From positions 186,001 to 250,000 of the forward strand of contig NZ_CP094468.1 in the NCBI RefSeq assembly GCF_023347275.1: 64,000 bases of DNA. The letters run 5' to 3'. Below, in pieces: positions 1-7,185 of this stretch. The number at the start of each line of letters is the position of its first letter. The first letter of the stretch is position 1. The position numbers and the translations under genes were made by a program. The notes beneath the pieces were generated by a model. It did not search any database and was not told the DNA's origin. It saw only the letters and a program-made list of their open reading frames with translations. The stretch is from Faecalibacterium sp. I3-3-89 (GTDB lineage: Bacteria > Bacillota > Clostridia > Oscillospirales > Ruminococcaceae).

Positions 1-175
1 GCAAATACAAATTTCAGAAAACTTTAACTTTTCCGCATCAAATTGTTTTATCAATGTTGTAAGAATTGTTATTAATATGCTTCAATTTTTTGTATGTTCT
101 TTTCGCTATGCTATAGTCTTGGGGGATTCAAAATCTTTTGTCTGTTTGCGATGTTTGCACTTGTAAACATCAAAT

Positions 176-219
176 ATAAAAGAAAGCCGGCCGAGAACGA
201 AATCAACGTATACTCGGCC
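176..219 (-). terminator. candidate terminator after relaxase remnant
   Basis: On the minus strand a 7-bp GC-rich stem (213-219 with 189-195) is followed by a T-rich tract. It lies just beyond the end of the relaxase remnant. The loop is long, so strength is uncertain. The remainder of 1-229 is AT-rich with no supported gene. Confidence 0.4.
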
Positions 220-229
220 TGTTTGTGGT

Positions 230-940
230 TCATAACTCTATTTCATTGCGTTTGGGTATTTGCCTCGGCGGATCTTCAGCCATTGCTTGACGATTGCGTT
301 TTTCTTCCTGAACAGACTGCGGCGGTTCGGCTCTTTCATTGAGAACTTTTTCAACATCACGCCTGCCATGAAGCATTGTAGCAGGAGTAAACTGTTCTCC
401 ATACGCCTTTTGCAGTTGCTGAACAGCGTTCTATTCTTTCTCGTTGCGAATAGCCAGCCTTGCTTCATATAACTCTCCTGCGTCCAAATCTTTTGCCTGT
501 TCCTGTAAGTCGGCAAAAGCGTTTTTTGCATCATCCAGCGCATAAGAATACTTTGCCTCGCTGACTTCGAGCTTTTCAAGCATCGTCTCTGCGGCAGTAC
601 ACCTTTTCTTGACTTCGGCGGTATCCCTACTTTCTTCACAGTCAAGATACATGAGGATTATTGCCCGCTCCGAGCGCAAATCTTCGAGCTGTTCCGTCAA
701 ATCCTCGATGCGGCTGGTCAGCTCACGATGCTTCAAAACATTAAGAATTGGCGTTGCCTTTTTCTCGGCCTGTAACTCTTTCCGCGTTTTGATAGCAGCC
801 TTGATTTGCTTTGTCAAAACATCGTATTTTTCAAGCTCAGGCTTGGCAGCTTCAAGATACGATGTCTCCAAAATGATAACATCGGCAGTCGTGGTGCTAT
901 CGTTACGGTTGTGGTAAATGGACAGAATGTCCGTTTGCTG
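230..940 (-). pseudogene. C-terminal remnant of a MobA/MobL-type relaxase
   Basis: The open frame carries a long charged coiled coil (Leu/Glu/Lys/Arg heptads) of the kind that ends MobA/MobL relaxases of Clostridia. It has no catalytic N-terminal domain: an in-frame TAG at 941-943 precedes it and there is no ATG, only a TTG at 871. A second in-frame TAG at 431-433 interrupts the coiled coil, after which the same frame continues for 66 further codons of typical relaxase tail (GEQFTPATML, then DVEKVLNE) to a TGA at 230. I read this as a dead relaxase tail. The family assignment rests on recalled resemblance, not a search. Confidence 0.55.
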
Positions 941-966
941 CTAAGCAGAATCGTTTTGAAATTTCG

Positions 967-1395
967 TTACGGCTCTACCATGTGTCTTTTTTGATCGCAT
1001 GATTTATCCGTAACGCTCTGGCGGTAGGATTTCTGACGGCAGGCATTACTACAATAGACAGCATCTTTGCGTTTAGGCGTAAATGTTTTGCCACAACACC
1101 TGCAAACAAGGCCGGTGCGCTGTGCAAGCCGCTTCTGTCGCTGGCGTTTCCAGTTGCCAAGTTTTCCGCACGTGTAGTAGTCACAATATTTTTTCGATTT
1201 GACAATTGTATAAAACGTTTTTCCGCAGCCCTTACAGATGATTTTTCGCACAGGGTACATATACTCATGTGCATTATGTTTTGCCTGTTGCTCGTCGTAC
1301 CGTGCTTTTATGGCTGCGAATTCTGTGGAAATGGAGGATGCAGTGGGAAGTACAACATAGATTGACTTCACTTGCAATGTGGAATGACGCGACAA
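967..1395 (-). CDS. small double zinc-finger protein, function unknown
   Basis: Two cysteine clusters are visible: CKGCGKTF followed by a CDYYTC pair, and CRCCGKTF followed by YCSNAC, each able to bind one zinc. The second matches short zinc-ribbon segments common in proteins of Firmicutes mobile elements. The start is uncertain. The longest frame begins with TTG at 1395 and would overlap the divergent gene at 1384 by 12 bases; the only ATG is at 1260, just before the first finger, and has no good ribosome site. The N-terminal half may be the tail of a longer ancestral gene. A DNA- or RNA-binding role is only inferred. Confidence 0.5.
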   Translation of the reverse strand: MSRHSTLQVKSIYVVLPTASSISTEFAAIKARYDEQQAKHNAHEYMYPVRKIICKGCGKTFYTIVKSKKYCDYYTCGKLGNWKRQRQKRLAQRTGLVCRCCGKTFTPKRKDAVYCSNACRQKSYRQSVTDKSCDQKRHMVEP

Positions 1396-1812
1396 GAATT
1401 ATTTACATGGATACACCAGCAGTACGGCACAGAGCCGGAATATCCCAGGCATGACTGGAATGCTGTGTTGCGGCACAACGACAATAATAAATGGTATGGT
1501 GTAGTTCTGGAAGTATCAACTGATAAGTTGGGACTGCCGGAGGCAGGCATCGTTGATGTCCTTAATGTGAAAAGCGATCTGCTACTGATTGGCTCTCTTC
1601 GCGGGCAGAAAGGCTATTTTCTGGCCTATCACATGAACAAGGAAAAATGGCTCAGTATTCAGCTTGGCAAGCCGGAACTGGATGATGCTATCAAAGATCT
1701 GCTTTCTTTGAGCTATGAGCTGACAGCACCGAAAAAGCGCAACTTAAAGTCATCAGGAAAAAATCCGGGAGATTCCGCAAATGGCAAAGAAAAAGAAATT
1801 GACGAAGGCTGA
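1384..1812 (+). CDS. MmcQ/YjbR family protein
   Basis: The protein follows the YjbR pattern: a start of the type MTRQELFTWI, then YGTEP, an internal AVLRH with KWYG, a DVLNVK segment, an IGSLRGQKG motif, AYHMNK and a final LSLSYELT. YjbR proteins have a double-wing CyaY-like fold and are thought to bind DNA, but their role is poorly defined. Length (about 142 residues) is close to family norm, with a Lys-rich tail. I chose ATG 1384 over TTG 1372 because family members begin MTR. It overlaps the next gene by 32 bases, so the two are probably translated together. Confidence 0.8.
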   Translation: MTRQELFTWIHQQYGTEPEYPRHDWNAVLRHNDNNKWYGVVLEVSTDKLGLPEAGIVDVLNVKSDLLLIGSLRGQKGYFLAYHMNKEKWLSIQLGKPELDDAIKDLLSLSYELTAPKKRNLKSSGKNPGDSANGKEKEIDEG

Positions 1813-2212
1813 GCGAAAGGAAGCACGCCTCCGAAAAGGCAAGCAGTGGCTGCTCACCTATACCGGTTCACCGAAAAAGATGAACAAGCATTACCGGGAA
1901 CGCTTTCATGTGGATGCTGTGACTGCCGCTAAAGATTTGCAGGAGCTGGGGGTCAATTATACACAGGAACAGCTCGACCAGATAAAACAGGCTGAAGAGC
2001 AGCGGCTTCGGCAGCGGAGAATGGAGCGGGAAGCGAAAGAGAGGGAACGTCTGGCAGAACTGTATGAGGACTGCGATGATCGTTTTGCCTTTATCGCTGG
2101 ATACACAGATGGCGGCGCACCGTTCGGTGTGATGTGGGAAGAAGTCGGCATTGATCCGGGACTGCCGTTCGAGGAAAAAGTGAATCTCTATCATATGCAG
2201 ATGTTAGGCTGA
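1781..2212 (+). CDS. conserved hypothetical protein of mobile elements
   Basis: A 143-residue soluble protein with a very basic N terminus (MAKKKKLTKAERKEARLRK), a central Arg/Glu-rich helix around residues 65-100, and a C-terminal segment with FIAGYTDGGAPFGVMW that looks like a conserved core. No enzymatic motif is recognised. It starts 32 bases inside the preceding YjbR gene. Function is unknown; the basic start would suit nucleic-acid binding. Confidence 0.65.
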   Translation: MAKKKKLTKAERKEARLRKGKQWLLTYTGSPKKMNKHYRERFHVDAVTAAKDLQELGVNYTQEQLDQIKQAEEQRLRQRRMEREAKERERLAELYEDCDDRFAFIAGYTDGGAPFGVMWEEVGIDPGLPFEEKVNLYHMQMLG

Positions 2213-2213
2213 T

Positions 2214-2240
2214 AATTGTGCAGACGTCATCTGCACAATT
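2214..2240. repeat. perfect 11-bp palindrome with 5-base loop
   Basis: The arms AATTGTGCAGA and TCTGCACAATT are exact complements. It starts immediately after the stop codon of the 1781 gene and may form its 3' mRNA end, though no T-run follows on the plus strand. Confidence 0.6.
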
Positions 2241-2245
2241 TGCAA

Positions 2246-2276
2246 CAAAAAAGAGAGGAGCCAGTCCAGGCTCCTC
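2246..2276 (-). terminator. intrinsic terminator of the immA-like gene
   Basis: On the minus strand the stem GAGGAGCC/GGCTCCTC (8 bp, 6-base loop) is followed by CTTTTTTG. It lies 9 bases beyond the stop of the 2286 gene. Confidence 0.8.
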
Positions 2277-2285
2277 GAAGGTACA

Positions 2286-2798
2286 TTATTTCAAAAAGTT
2301 GCTTTTATGTTCCAGCGCGTGCAGATTATATCCAAGTGTGGCCAGGTGCGCCACCTTCAGCGCAACCAGATTGATGTCGGTGGACATCGCACTGGCGATC
2401 TGCTCAGCTGTGTATCCATACTCATAGATGTAGCGAAGGACTTCATCGCTGTCCATCAGGATTTCTGCTGCTACGATGTTGGCTTCATATTCTGGTTTGG
2501 ATTTCATATCGTAGAGCATGAACTCATGAATCGGGGTGGTTTTCGCCATATTCCGGTGAAGCTGGTCATGCCCTAATTCATGTGCGCACACAATGCGCAG
2601 CATATTTTCATCCAGACTGTTATTCAGGAAAATAAAGCGATTTCGCTTAATCACCCGGTACATTCCCTTCAGGGAACCAAAATTTTCGCAAAGCATGACA
2701 TTGATACCAAGCTGCCTTGCAATTTCAAAAGGGTCTCTGGAACCGCAACGTTTTACCAGTTTCTCACCGACCCGTGAAAGCTGTTCCGCATTCATCAT
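2286..2798 (-). CDS. ImmA/IrrE family metallopeptidase (ImmA-like)
   Basis: Zinc metallopeptidase of the ImmA/IrrE family, 170 residues. The HELGH zinc site lies near residue 73 and the third-ligand Glu in the downstream YEANIVAAEILM segment. It lies 45 bases downstream of the XRE-type repressor gene on the same strand, as ImmA follows ImmR in ICEBs1-like elements, where the protease cleaves the repressor and induces excision. By analogy this pair should control the element; that is inference. The minus-strand terminator at 2246-2276 closes the unit. Confidence 0.85.
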   Translation of the reverse strand: MMNAEQLSRVGEKLVKRCGSRDPFEIARQLGINVMLCENFGSLKGMYRVIKRNRFIFLNNSLDENMLRIVCAHELGHDQLHRNMAKTTPIHEFMLYDMKSKPEYEANIVAAEILMDSDEVLRYIYEYGYTAEQIASAMSTDINLVALKVAHLATLGYNLHALEHKSNFLK

Positions 2799-2843
2799 AC
2801 CACCTCCAGTTTACAGTATAGCGAAAAGTGTGTACGATAAATA

Positions 2844-3260
2844 TCACTGATCGGATTTTTTACGCCTCGTTTTCGGGGCGTATTTTTTATTGTTCTCTTT
2901 GGCAATCCAGTAGGCATCGGTCAGAGCTTTATAAGCTCCTTCGATGGCATCTTCGCTTAATTCGCCGCCAGCGAACATACCGGTCACTTCACTGACCAGC
3001 TCTTCAATATCTTTCGCTGCTTTTGCGCCGCCTTTTTCGTGAGCTTCTACGACATAGGTGCCGCTGCTGCCCAGCAGGTACTCAGTAGTAGTATTCAGCG
3101 CATCCGCAATCTTCTGCATCGTAACCATATTGGATGGCTTGCGGCTGCCAAGTTCATAATTCTGAATTGTGCGGGCGGTTACACCGGCCTTCTCTGCAAG
3201 TTCTACCTGAGTTAAATTGGCTTCTGTTCTTTTTTCTTTCAACCTTTCTTTGAAGACCAT
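2844..3260 (-). CDS. XRE-family transcriptional repressor (ImmR-like)
   Basis: The N-terminal 60 residues are a Cro/C1 helix-turn-helix (LTQVELAEKAGVTARTIQNY, then GSRKPS). The remainder is an acidic/neutral helical region ending in a basic tail (TRRKK). The start is ATG 3260 because a GAAAGAGG ribosome site lies 8 bases upstream; the longer frame to 3293 is not needed. The gene is read from a divergent promoter at 3380-3408 and faces the promoter at 3317-3345, the layout of a lysogeny-type switch. It is expected to bind the repeated TTCGTG elements between the two units and to be inactivated by the adjacent ImmA-like protease. Confidence 0.85.
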   Translation of the reverse strand: MVFKERLKEKRTEANLTQVELAEKAGVTARTIQNYELGSRKPSNMVTMQKIADALNTTTEYLLGSSGTYVVEAHEKGGAKAAKDIEELVSEVTGMFAGGELSEDAIEGAYKALTDAYWIAKENNKKYAPKTRRKKSDQ

Positions 3261-3316
3261 AGGAATACCTCTTTCTTTTTTGATGACAAACACGAACGCT
3301 TTTTCTTAAAAATCTA

Positions 3317-3345
3317 TTGACATGAAAAACCGTGCTTGCTATAAT
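3317..3345 (+). promoter_or_regulatory. consensus sigma-A promoter, rightward
   Basis: TTGACA (3317-3322), 17-base spacer, TATAAT (3340-3345): a perfect match to consensus. It would drive the 3462 gene and following operon, and such a strong promoter implies repression by the neighbouring XRE protein. Confidence 0.85.
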
Positions 3346-3379
3346 GACGATGAAAGCATGAAATACAATTCGTGTAATT

Positions 3380-3408
3380 ATAGTATCACAAGAAATGCTG
3401 TGTGTCAA
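3380..3408 (-). promoter_or_regulatory. leftward promoter of the XRE repressor gene
   Basis: On the minus strand TTGACA (3408-3403), 17-base spacer and TACTAT (3385-3380); TATAAT is also present three bases further on. The leader to the repressor start is about 110 bases. Confidence 0.65.
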
Positions 3409-3410
3409 TG

Positions 3411-3444
3411 CGTTCGTGAAAAGTTGTTCATGTTTTCACAAACG
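3411..3444. promoter_or_regulatory. inverted-repeat operator candidate
   Basis: Arms CGTTCGTGAAAA and TTTTCACAAACG are complementary at 11 of 12 positions with a 10-base centre. TTCGTG half-sites recur at about 3368-3374 and, inverted, at about 3289-3295, so both divergent promoters carry copies. This arrangement fits operators for the XRE repressor. Confidence 0.55.
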
Positions 3445-3461
3445 GAGAGGAGGAATACGGG

Positions 3462-3776
3462 ATGCAGAGAGTGATTCTTCACTGTGATATGAACAATTTC
3501 TATGCCTCTGTTGAGTGTATGCTGAACCCGGAACTGAAGAACAAGCCGGTGGCAGTGTGTGGTTCTGTGGAGGAACGGCATGGTATCGTACTTGCGAAGA
3601 ACTATGCAGCAAAGGCGTTTGGCGTTTCCACGGGAGAGGCAATCTGGCAGGCAAAGCAGAAGTGCCAGGATCTTGTGATCGTGGAGCCGCACTATGAGCA
3701 ATATATGAAGTTTTCAAAGCTGGCTCGTGAGATATACGATCGATATGATTCGCAAGTAATGCACACTGTGTTCTGA
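3462..3776 (+). pseudogene. truncated Y-family DNA polymerase (DinB/UmuC-like)
   Basis: Residues 1-95 match the start of Y-family polymerases: ILHCDMNNFYASVE contains the first catalytic Asp, followed by KPVAVCGS, RHGIVLAKNYAAKAFGV and the segment ending AREIYDRY. A complete enzyme is about 400 residues; here the frame stops after 104, just before the region with the second catalytic Asp/Glu, and the rest is absent because an unrelated gene starts at 3802. It is therefore a fragment without polymerase activity. Such genes are frequent SOS-type cargo behind ImmR-like promoters. Confidence 0.8.
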
Positions 3777-3801
3777 CAAACCTGTAAAAGGAGGGGTTCT
3801 G

Positions 3802-4083
3802 ATGTGTGGTGATTACACCCTTCGCCGTGAGAAAAGATACGTCGAAGTGGACGTTCGTTTTACTCCTGATGGCAAGATCCGCCCTCTTGCCATAAACTAT
3901 GACAAGGCTCACACTTATGGAATTGATCGTGTCTTGGCAGTCAAACACGGGACATCACGCCTAGGCGGAAAAGGTCACTGCTTCACCTGCCTGATTTGCG
4001 GTCAGAAGCGGAATCTTTGGCTTGAACAGGGCAAGTGGTTCGTGGAAGCCTACTGTTCCGTGCCGGAAAGCTGTGCTTCGTAA
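3802..4083 (+). CDS. small cysteine-containing hypothetical protein
   Basis: A 93-residue protein with a CFTCLICG cluster near residues 60-67 and a conserved-looking HGTSRLGGKGHC segment before it. Only one cysteine pair is obvious, so a metal site would need further ligands (Cys at residues 85 and 91). An AGGAGG site lies upstream. Its stop codon overlaps the next start (TAATG), so translation is coupled to the ImmA/IrrE gene. Function unknown; residual gene of the element's early operon. Confidence 0.6.
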   Translation: MCGDYTLRREKRYVEVDVRFTPDGKIRPLAINYDKAHTYGIDRVLAVKHGTSRLGGKGHCFTCLICGQKRNLWLEQGKWFVEAYCSVPESCAS

Positions 4084-4790
4084 TGGCAAAATACTTATCC
4101 CGCACAGACCTTTCGCACATAGCGGGCAGGTATATCGAGCAGTACTATAACTTTTTCGGAATTAGCAAGGATGCCCCAGAACCCATTGACCCGGAACGGC
4201 TCGCAAGTTCTGTTCTTGGGCTGAATGTGAAAATGCTGCCGTTATGCAGCGATGGCAGTGTCCTAGGACTGACTGTTTTCCAGAAATGCGGTTTTACCGT
4301 AACCTTGGGGGACGGAACAAAGCTTGTAGAGGTGTTCATGCCGAAGGACGTCGTAATCGATTCCGCCCTTGCGGCAGACAGCTGCACCGGATGCCGGAAT
4401 TTCACGATAGCGCATGAAGCGGCACACCATATTCTGGCTGACCAGTTTCCGAACGACTACGGAAAAGCAGTCAAGTGCCGTGGGCACATTGCCTATCGGG
4501 AACGAAACGGACAGCCCTCATGGGAAGAATGGCAGGCGAACACCCTTGCAGCGGAGCTGCTGATGCCAACATTTCTGGTCAACGCCGAAATAAAACGTGC
4601 AGCGCTGTGCCTGCCAAACGGAATCCTGTACAAATCCGCATCGGACCCGAACTATGAAAAAATTTTGGAGATGGCTGCACGGATGGGAGTATCGTGGTCT
4701 GCGATTAGGATCAGATTACAGCAGATGCAGATCATCAACGGCAAACCCATCCACTGCCACCCATTAGACGTCATTCGATTTGGAGAATAA
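4083..4790 (+). CDS. second ImmA/IrrE family metallopeptidase
   Basis: A 235-residue protein with the zinc motif HEAAH near residue 116 and downstream WQANTLAAELLMP supplying the third ligand. It differs from the 2286 protease in size and sequence. The start is ATG 4083, overlapping the preceding stop in TAATG; the upstream in-frame extension has no ribosome site. Proteins of this family cleave partner XRE regulators, but no repressor gene adjoins this copy, so its target is unclear. It could act on the ImmR-like protein or on a host regulator. Confidence 0.8.
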   Translation: MAKYLSRTDLSHIAGRYIEQYYNFFGISKDAPEPIDPERLASSVLGLNVKMLPLCSDGSVLGLTVFQKCGFTVTLGDGTKLVEVFMPKDVVIDSALAADSCTGCRNFTIAHEAAHHILADQFPNDYGKAVKCRGHIAYRERNGQPSWEEWQANTLAAELLMPTFLVNAEIKRAALCLPNGILYKSASDPNYEKILEMAARMGVSWSAIRIRLQQMQIINGKPIHCHPLDVIRFGE

Positions 4791-4791
4791 T

Positions 4792-4995
4792 ATGACTTGG
4801 TCAAATAATCGCTCTTTTAAGAGTAAACCGCTGAACAATATACAGCAGGCACAATTCAGCATTGGCTGGAGGTTTTGTCCGGTTTGCGGACACAAGCTCT
4901 ACCAAAAAACTGAGAGCTGTTCAGGCTCTATCAGCATAAAGTGCCTCAAGTGCGGCAACGTAGCAACCGTTGACTTAGCCTACCGCAGGCGCTGA
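4792..4995 (+). CDS. short zinc-ribbon protein (Com-like)
   Basis: A 67-residue basic protein with CPVCGHK and, 20 residues later, IKCLKCGN: a four-cysteine zinc ribbon resembling the Mu Com family, which regulates translation. ATG 4792 is preceded by GGAG; TTG 4780 is the longer alternative. It follows the ImmA/IrrE stop by one base. The Com comparison is by motif only. Confidence 0.6.
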   Translation: MTWSNNRSFKSKPLNNIQQAQFSIGWRFCPVCGHKLYQKTESCSGSISIKCLKCGNVATVDLAYRRR

Positions 4996-5106
4996 CTTTT
5001 TAGACAAAACACAATTTCAAAAATCGGGTGCATTGCACCCTGAATATGGACTGTTCGTCACCGAGCAACGGGCCATTGCCGCAAGGCAATGTATGAAACG
5101 TGCACC

Positions 5107-5182
5107 AAATAGCCGGGCAACAGCTGATAGAGTGATTCTGCTTTTAGAACCGCTCTGTTAGTTGGTTGTCCGGCTATTTTTT
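5107..5182 (+). terminator. long hairpin with T-run, candidate ncRNA 3' end
   Basis: Outer arms AAATAGCCGG and CCGGCTATTT pair perfectly and are followed by T6. A second pairing inside (GATAGAG with CTCTGTT-like sequence) gives a long branched stem. It could terminate the upstream operon or be part of a structured RNA. Confidence 0.6.
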
Positions 5183-5192
5183 AGCCTTCAGG

Positions 5193-5224
5193 AAGCCTGC
5201 TCCCGCAAAAAGGAGCAGGCTTTA
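5193..5224 (+). terminator. intrinsic terminator
   Basis: An 11-bp stem (AAGCCTGCTCC/GGAGCAGGCTT) with an 8-base loop and a short T tract. Confidence 0.7.
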
Positions 5225-5275
5225 TGTTTGTCCGTTTTTCGTGGATGCCCCAAGCGGCGAAATATCCGTAGCCTT

Positions 5276-5313
5276 CCAAATTTTCGACTTTTTACGCTTT
5301 ATCGAAAATTTGG
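5276..5313. promoter_or_regulatory. 12-bp inverted repeat over the 5' leader of the sigma-like gene
   Basis: CCAAATTTTCGA (5276-5287) and TCGAAAATTTGG (5302-5313) are exact complements. The right arm runs directly into the GGAGG ribosome site, so folding could hide it, or the DNA could be an operator. Confidence 0.6.
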
Positions 5314-5322
5314 AGGTTACAC

Positions 5323-5793
5323 ATGAGTTTCAATAATGGTAATGAACGTCGCAAGCTGAACGCAAAGTGGGAGCAACTCCGTGTGCAGTACCGCGAAGCC
5401 GGAATGAGCGAAGAGGCAATTCAGGCGATGTATGAGTTTGATTTGGGCGTCCTGAACAGTGAACGCGCCTATGATGCCAGCACGGTGGCAGTCTGTGATG
5501 GCGAAGATGACGTTGACGCAAGGAAAGCAGCAGATCTTAAGCAATATGAGGCTGCGATCACGGTAACAGATACCTACCACGAAACCAAGAGCCGCTTTGG
5601 ATGGATCGGCGAAATCGAGAATGAGCGGTTGCTGGCTGCTCTTGAAAGCTTATCGGAACTTGATCTCAAAATCCTTACGCTCTATGTCTATGCCGGGTAC
5701 ACCGAGTCCGAGATTGCAAGTGCCTTGGAATCCAAAAGGATTACGATTCATAAGCGAATCGAGCGAATGACTATGTTTTTGAAGAACTTTTGA
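5323..5793 (+). CDS. sigma-70 region 4-like regulator of mobile elements
   Basis: A 156-residue protein. The C-terminal 60 residues read as a sigma region 4 / LuxR-type helix-turn-helix (LDLKILTLYVYAGYTESEIA, then ITIHKRIERM). The N-terminal part is acidic and helical with no region 2, so it is not a complete sigma factor. Similar short proteins are common in Clostridial conjugative elements and presumably regulate transfer genes. The ribosome site GGAGG lies 8-9 bases upstream, within the end of an inverted repeat. Structured noncoding blocks lie on both sides. Confidence 0.7.
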   Translation: MSFNNGNERRKLNAKWEQLRVQYREAGMSEEAIQAMYEFDLGVLNSERAYDASTVAVCDGEDDVDARKAADLKQYEAAITVTDTYHETKSRFGWIGEIENERLLAALESLSELDLKILTLYVYAGYTESEIASALESKRITIHKRIERMTMFLKNF

Positions 5794-6195
5794 ACTATTT
5801 TCTTTTTCAGGTAACAATTTGCCCCTTCTCGATGGCTCGTAAGTGAAGGGACAATTTCCCAAGCGGCACTCACCGCAGGGCAAAGCGTCCGATCTCGCGC
5901 ACCTTGAAAACTGAATAGTTCCGTCATCTGGTACTCCGATAATGATACTTCCGTAATTCGCGGCCCGGTCACAAAGCAGACGGGGTGGCTGAAATGCCAA
6001 TGAAGCGGTACAAGTCCGCTGCCAGATGTTCATGCCCCACTCGCAGGGGGCCGAGGGCGAATATGCGAGACCTTTAATCATATTGATCCGGGAGCTGCCG
6101 GGTACGTTCTGTGCATCCGGCAGTTCCCGTTTTTTACGTATTCTTATTTATTCTTTACCCGAATATCCACTTTTGATACATAGGAGGACACTTTT
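5794..6195 (+). ncRNA. candidate structured noncoding RNA region
   Basis: About 400 bases without a supported gene, ending in a strong terminator. Several local stems are visible: a TTGCCCCTTC/GAAGGGACAA pair near 5818-5854, AGCGG/CCGCT near 6004-6019, and CCCCACTCGCAGGGG near 6034-6049. The GCGCACCTTGAAAACTGAATA stretch is the kind of sequence I associate with leaders in Clostridial conjugative elements, from memory only. No known RNA family is assigned. Confidence 0.35.
6089..6135 (+). terminator. intrinsic terminator
   Basis: A 13-bp stem (6089-6101 with 6117-6129, one G-T pair) followed by T6. It closes the noncoding block before the 6196 gene. Confidence 0.8.
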
Positions 6196-6423
6196 ATGGA
6201 CGAGTTGAACCCCACGGTGCGCGAGCAGGAAATCTACGAGGAGATGGAGCTGACCCCTGAGATGGTCAAGTCCATCCGCACCCTCTGCGGCACCTGTCTG
6301 CGGCACTTTGTGGATGCAAAGGCTTTCAAGATCGCGCTTGTACCCAGCGCTGACCGAAGCATGGACACCTGCACCGTCTGCCAGATGAGGCGCGGCTATG
6401 ATTATGTGGTCATGCACCGCTGA
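6196..6423 (+). CDS. small two-CxxC protein of mobile elements
   Basis: A 75-residue acidic protein with CGTC near residue 31 and CTVC near residue 59, spaced as a small zinc knuckle; the ELTPEMVKSIRTLC segment looks conserved. An AGGAGG site precedes the ATG. Proteins of this type recur in Clostridial integrative elements with no assigned function. Confidence 0.6.
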   Translation: MDELNPTVREQEIYEEMELTPEMVKSIRTLCGTCLRHFVDAKAFKIALVPSADRSMDTCTVCQMRRGYDYVVMHR

Positions 6424-6510
6424 CCCCAACCATACCACCATACCTTGAACGAAGCCCGCTGTGGAACATCCGGCAGCGGGCTTTGCACATAACAACATGG
6501 AGGTACAATT

Positions 6511-7185
6511 TTGCAGCAAAACTGGAAATTCCAACGCGGAGACATCTTCTTCACCCATTTCGGGGCGAGCACCGGCTCGGAACAGCACGGTGACCGCCCG
6601 GCGGTCATTCTTCAGAATGACGTGGGCAATTACCACTCTCCAACCCTGATCGTTGCGACCATGACAAGCAAGGCGGAAAAGAAAGTAAATCAGCCGACCC
6701 ACTGCCTGTTGGAAAACGCAGGGTTGAATATGCCGTCTGTTGTGCAGGCAGAGCAGATCTTCACCATCGACAAAAGCCGGGCACTGAAGTATCTGGGGCA
6801 TCTGACCCCGGAGGAGATGCGCCGGGTCGATGATGCAGTTCGCATCAGCCTTGCGCTGAACCCTATGGGCAGCATCCAGCAGATAGAGCCTATCCGGCGC
6901 TCTACGGCGGTTTATGCGCCGCCTGAGGTGGTGGATGGCAAACCGCCTGTCTACCCCTATACGCCCATCCGGTCGTCCTTTGAGAACGCCGGAAGCATCG
7001 AGGAAATGATGCTGTACACCGAGTTGCAATCCGCGGTTCATGCCATGATCCAGCGGTTGGAATACAGCTTCACCTTCAATCCCAGCCTGCTCACCAGCCC
7101 GAAGCGTAAGCAGCAGGTGACTGAGATCTTAGAAGAAGCTGAGAAGTACATTTGGAGGATCAAGGAGGAAATGAGATGCGCCTGA
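6511..7185 (+). CDS. MazF/PemK-like endoribonuclease with C-terminal extension
   Basis: Residues 1-118 follow the MazF fold pattern: RGDIFFTHFG, then GDRPAVILQND, LIVATMTSK and SVVQAEQIFTIDKS. MazF toxins cut mRNA at short sequences. Residues 119-224 are an unusual extension with a linker and a C-terminal helical segment; ordinary MazF is about 115 residues. The start is TTG, supported by GGAGG 7 bases upstream. No MazE-type antitoxin precedes it; the gene instead overlaps the downstream ParB-like gene by 10 bases, so the two form a coupled pair. Function as toxin or regulator is inferred. Confidence 0.75.
   Translation: MQQNWKFQRGDIFFTHFGASTGSEQHGDRPAVILQNDVGNYHSPTLIVATMTSKAEKKVNQPTHCLLENAGLNMPSVVQAEQIFTIDKSRALKYLGHLTPEEMRRVDDAVRISLALNPMGSIQQIEPIRRSTAVYAPPEVVDGKPPVYPYTPIRSSFENAGSIEEMMLYTELQSAVHAMIQRLEYSFTFNPSLLTSPKRKQQVTEILEEAEKYIWRIKEEMRCA

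Larger units (their letters stand above)
4996..5322. other. structured noncoding block before the sigma-like gene
   Basis: No gene is seen. The block holds a short perfect palindrome (GGGTGCATTGCACCC at about 5026-5040), a long hairpin ending in T6 (5107-5182), a second terminator (5193-5224) and a 12-bp inverted repeat just before the ribosome site of the 5323 gene (5276-5313). The density of stems suggests an RNA-level regulatory region rather than neutral spacer. Confidence 0.5.

Noticed and set aside
5794..6195. Group II intron or reverse-transcriptase-associated RNA
   Set aside because: No domain V-like sequence, no intron boundary pattern and no reverse transcriptase nearby.
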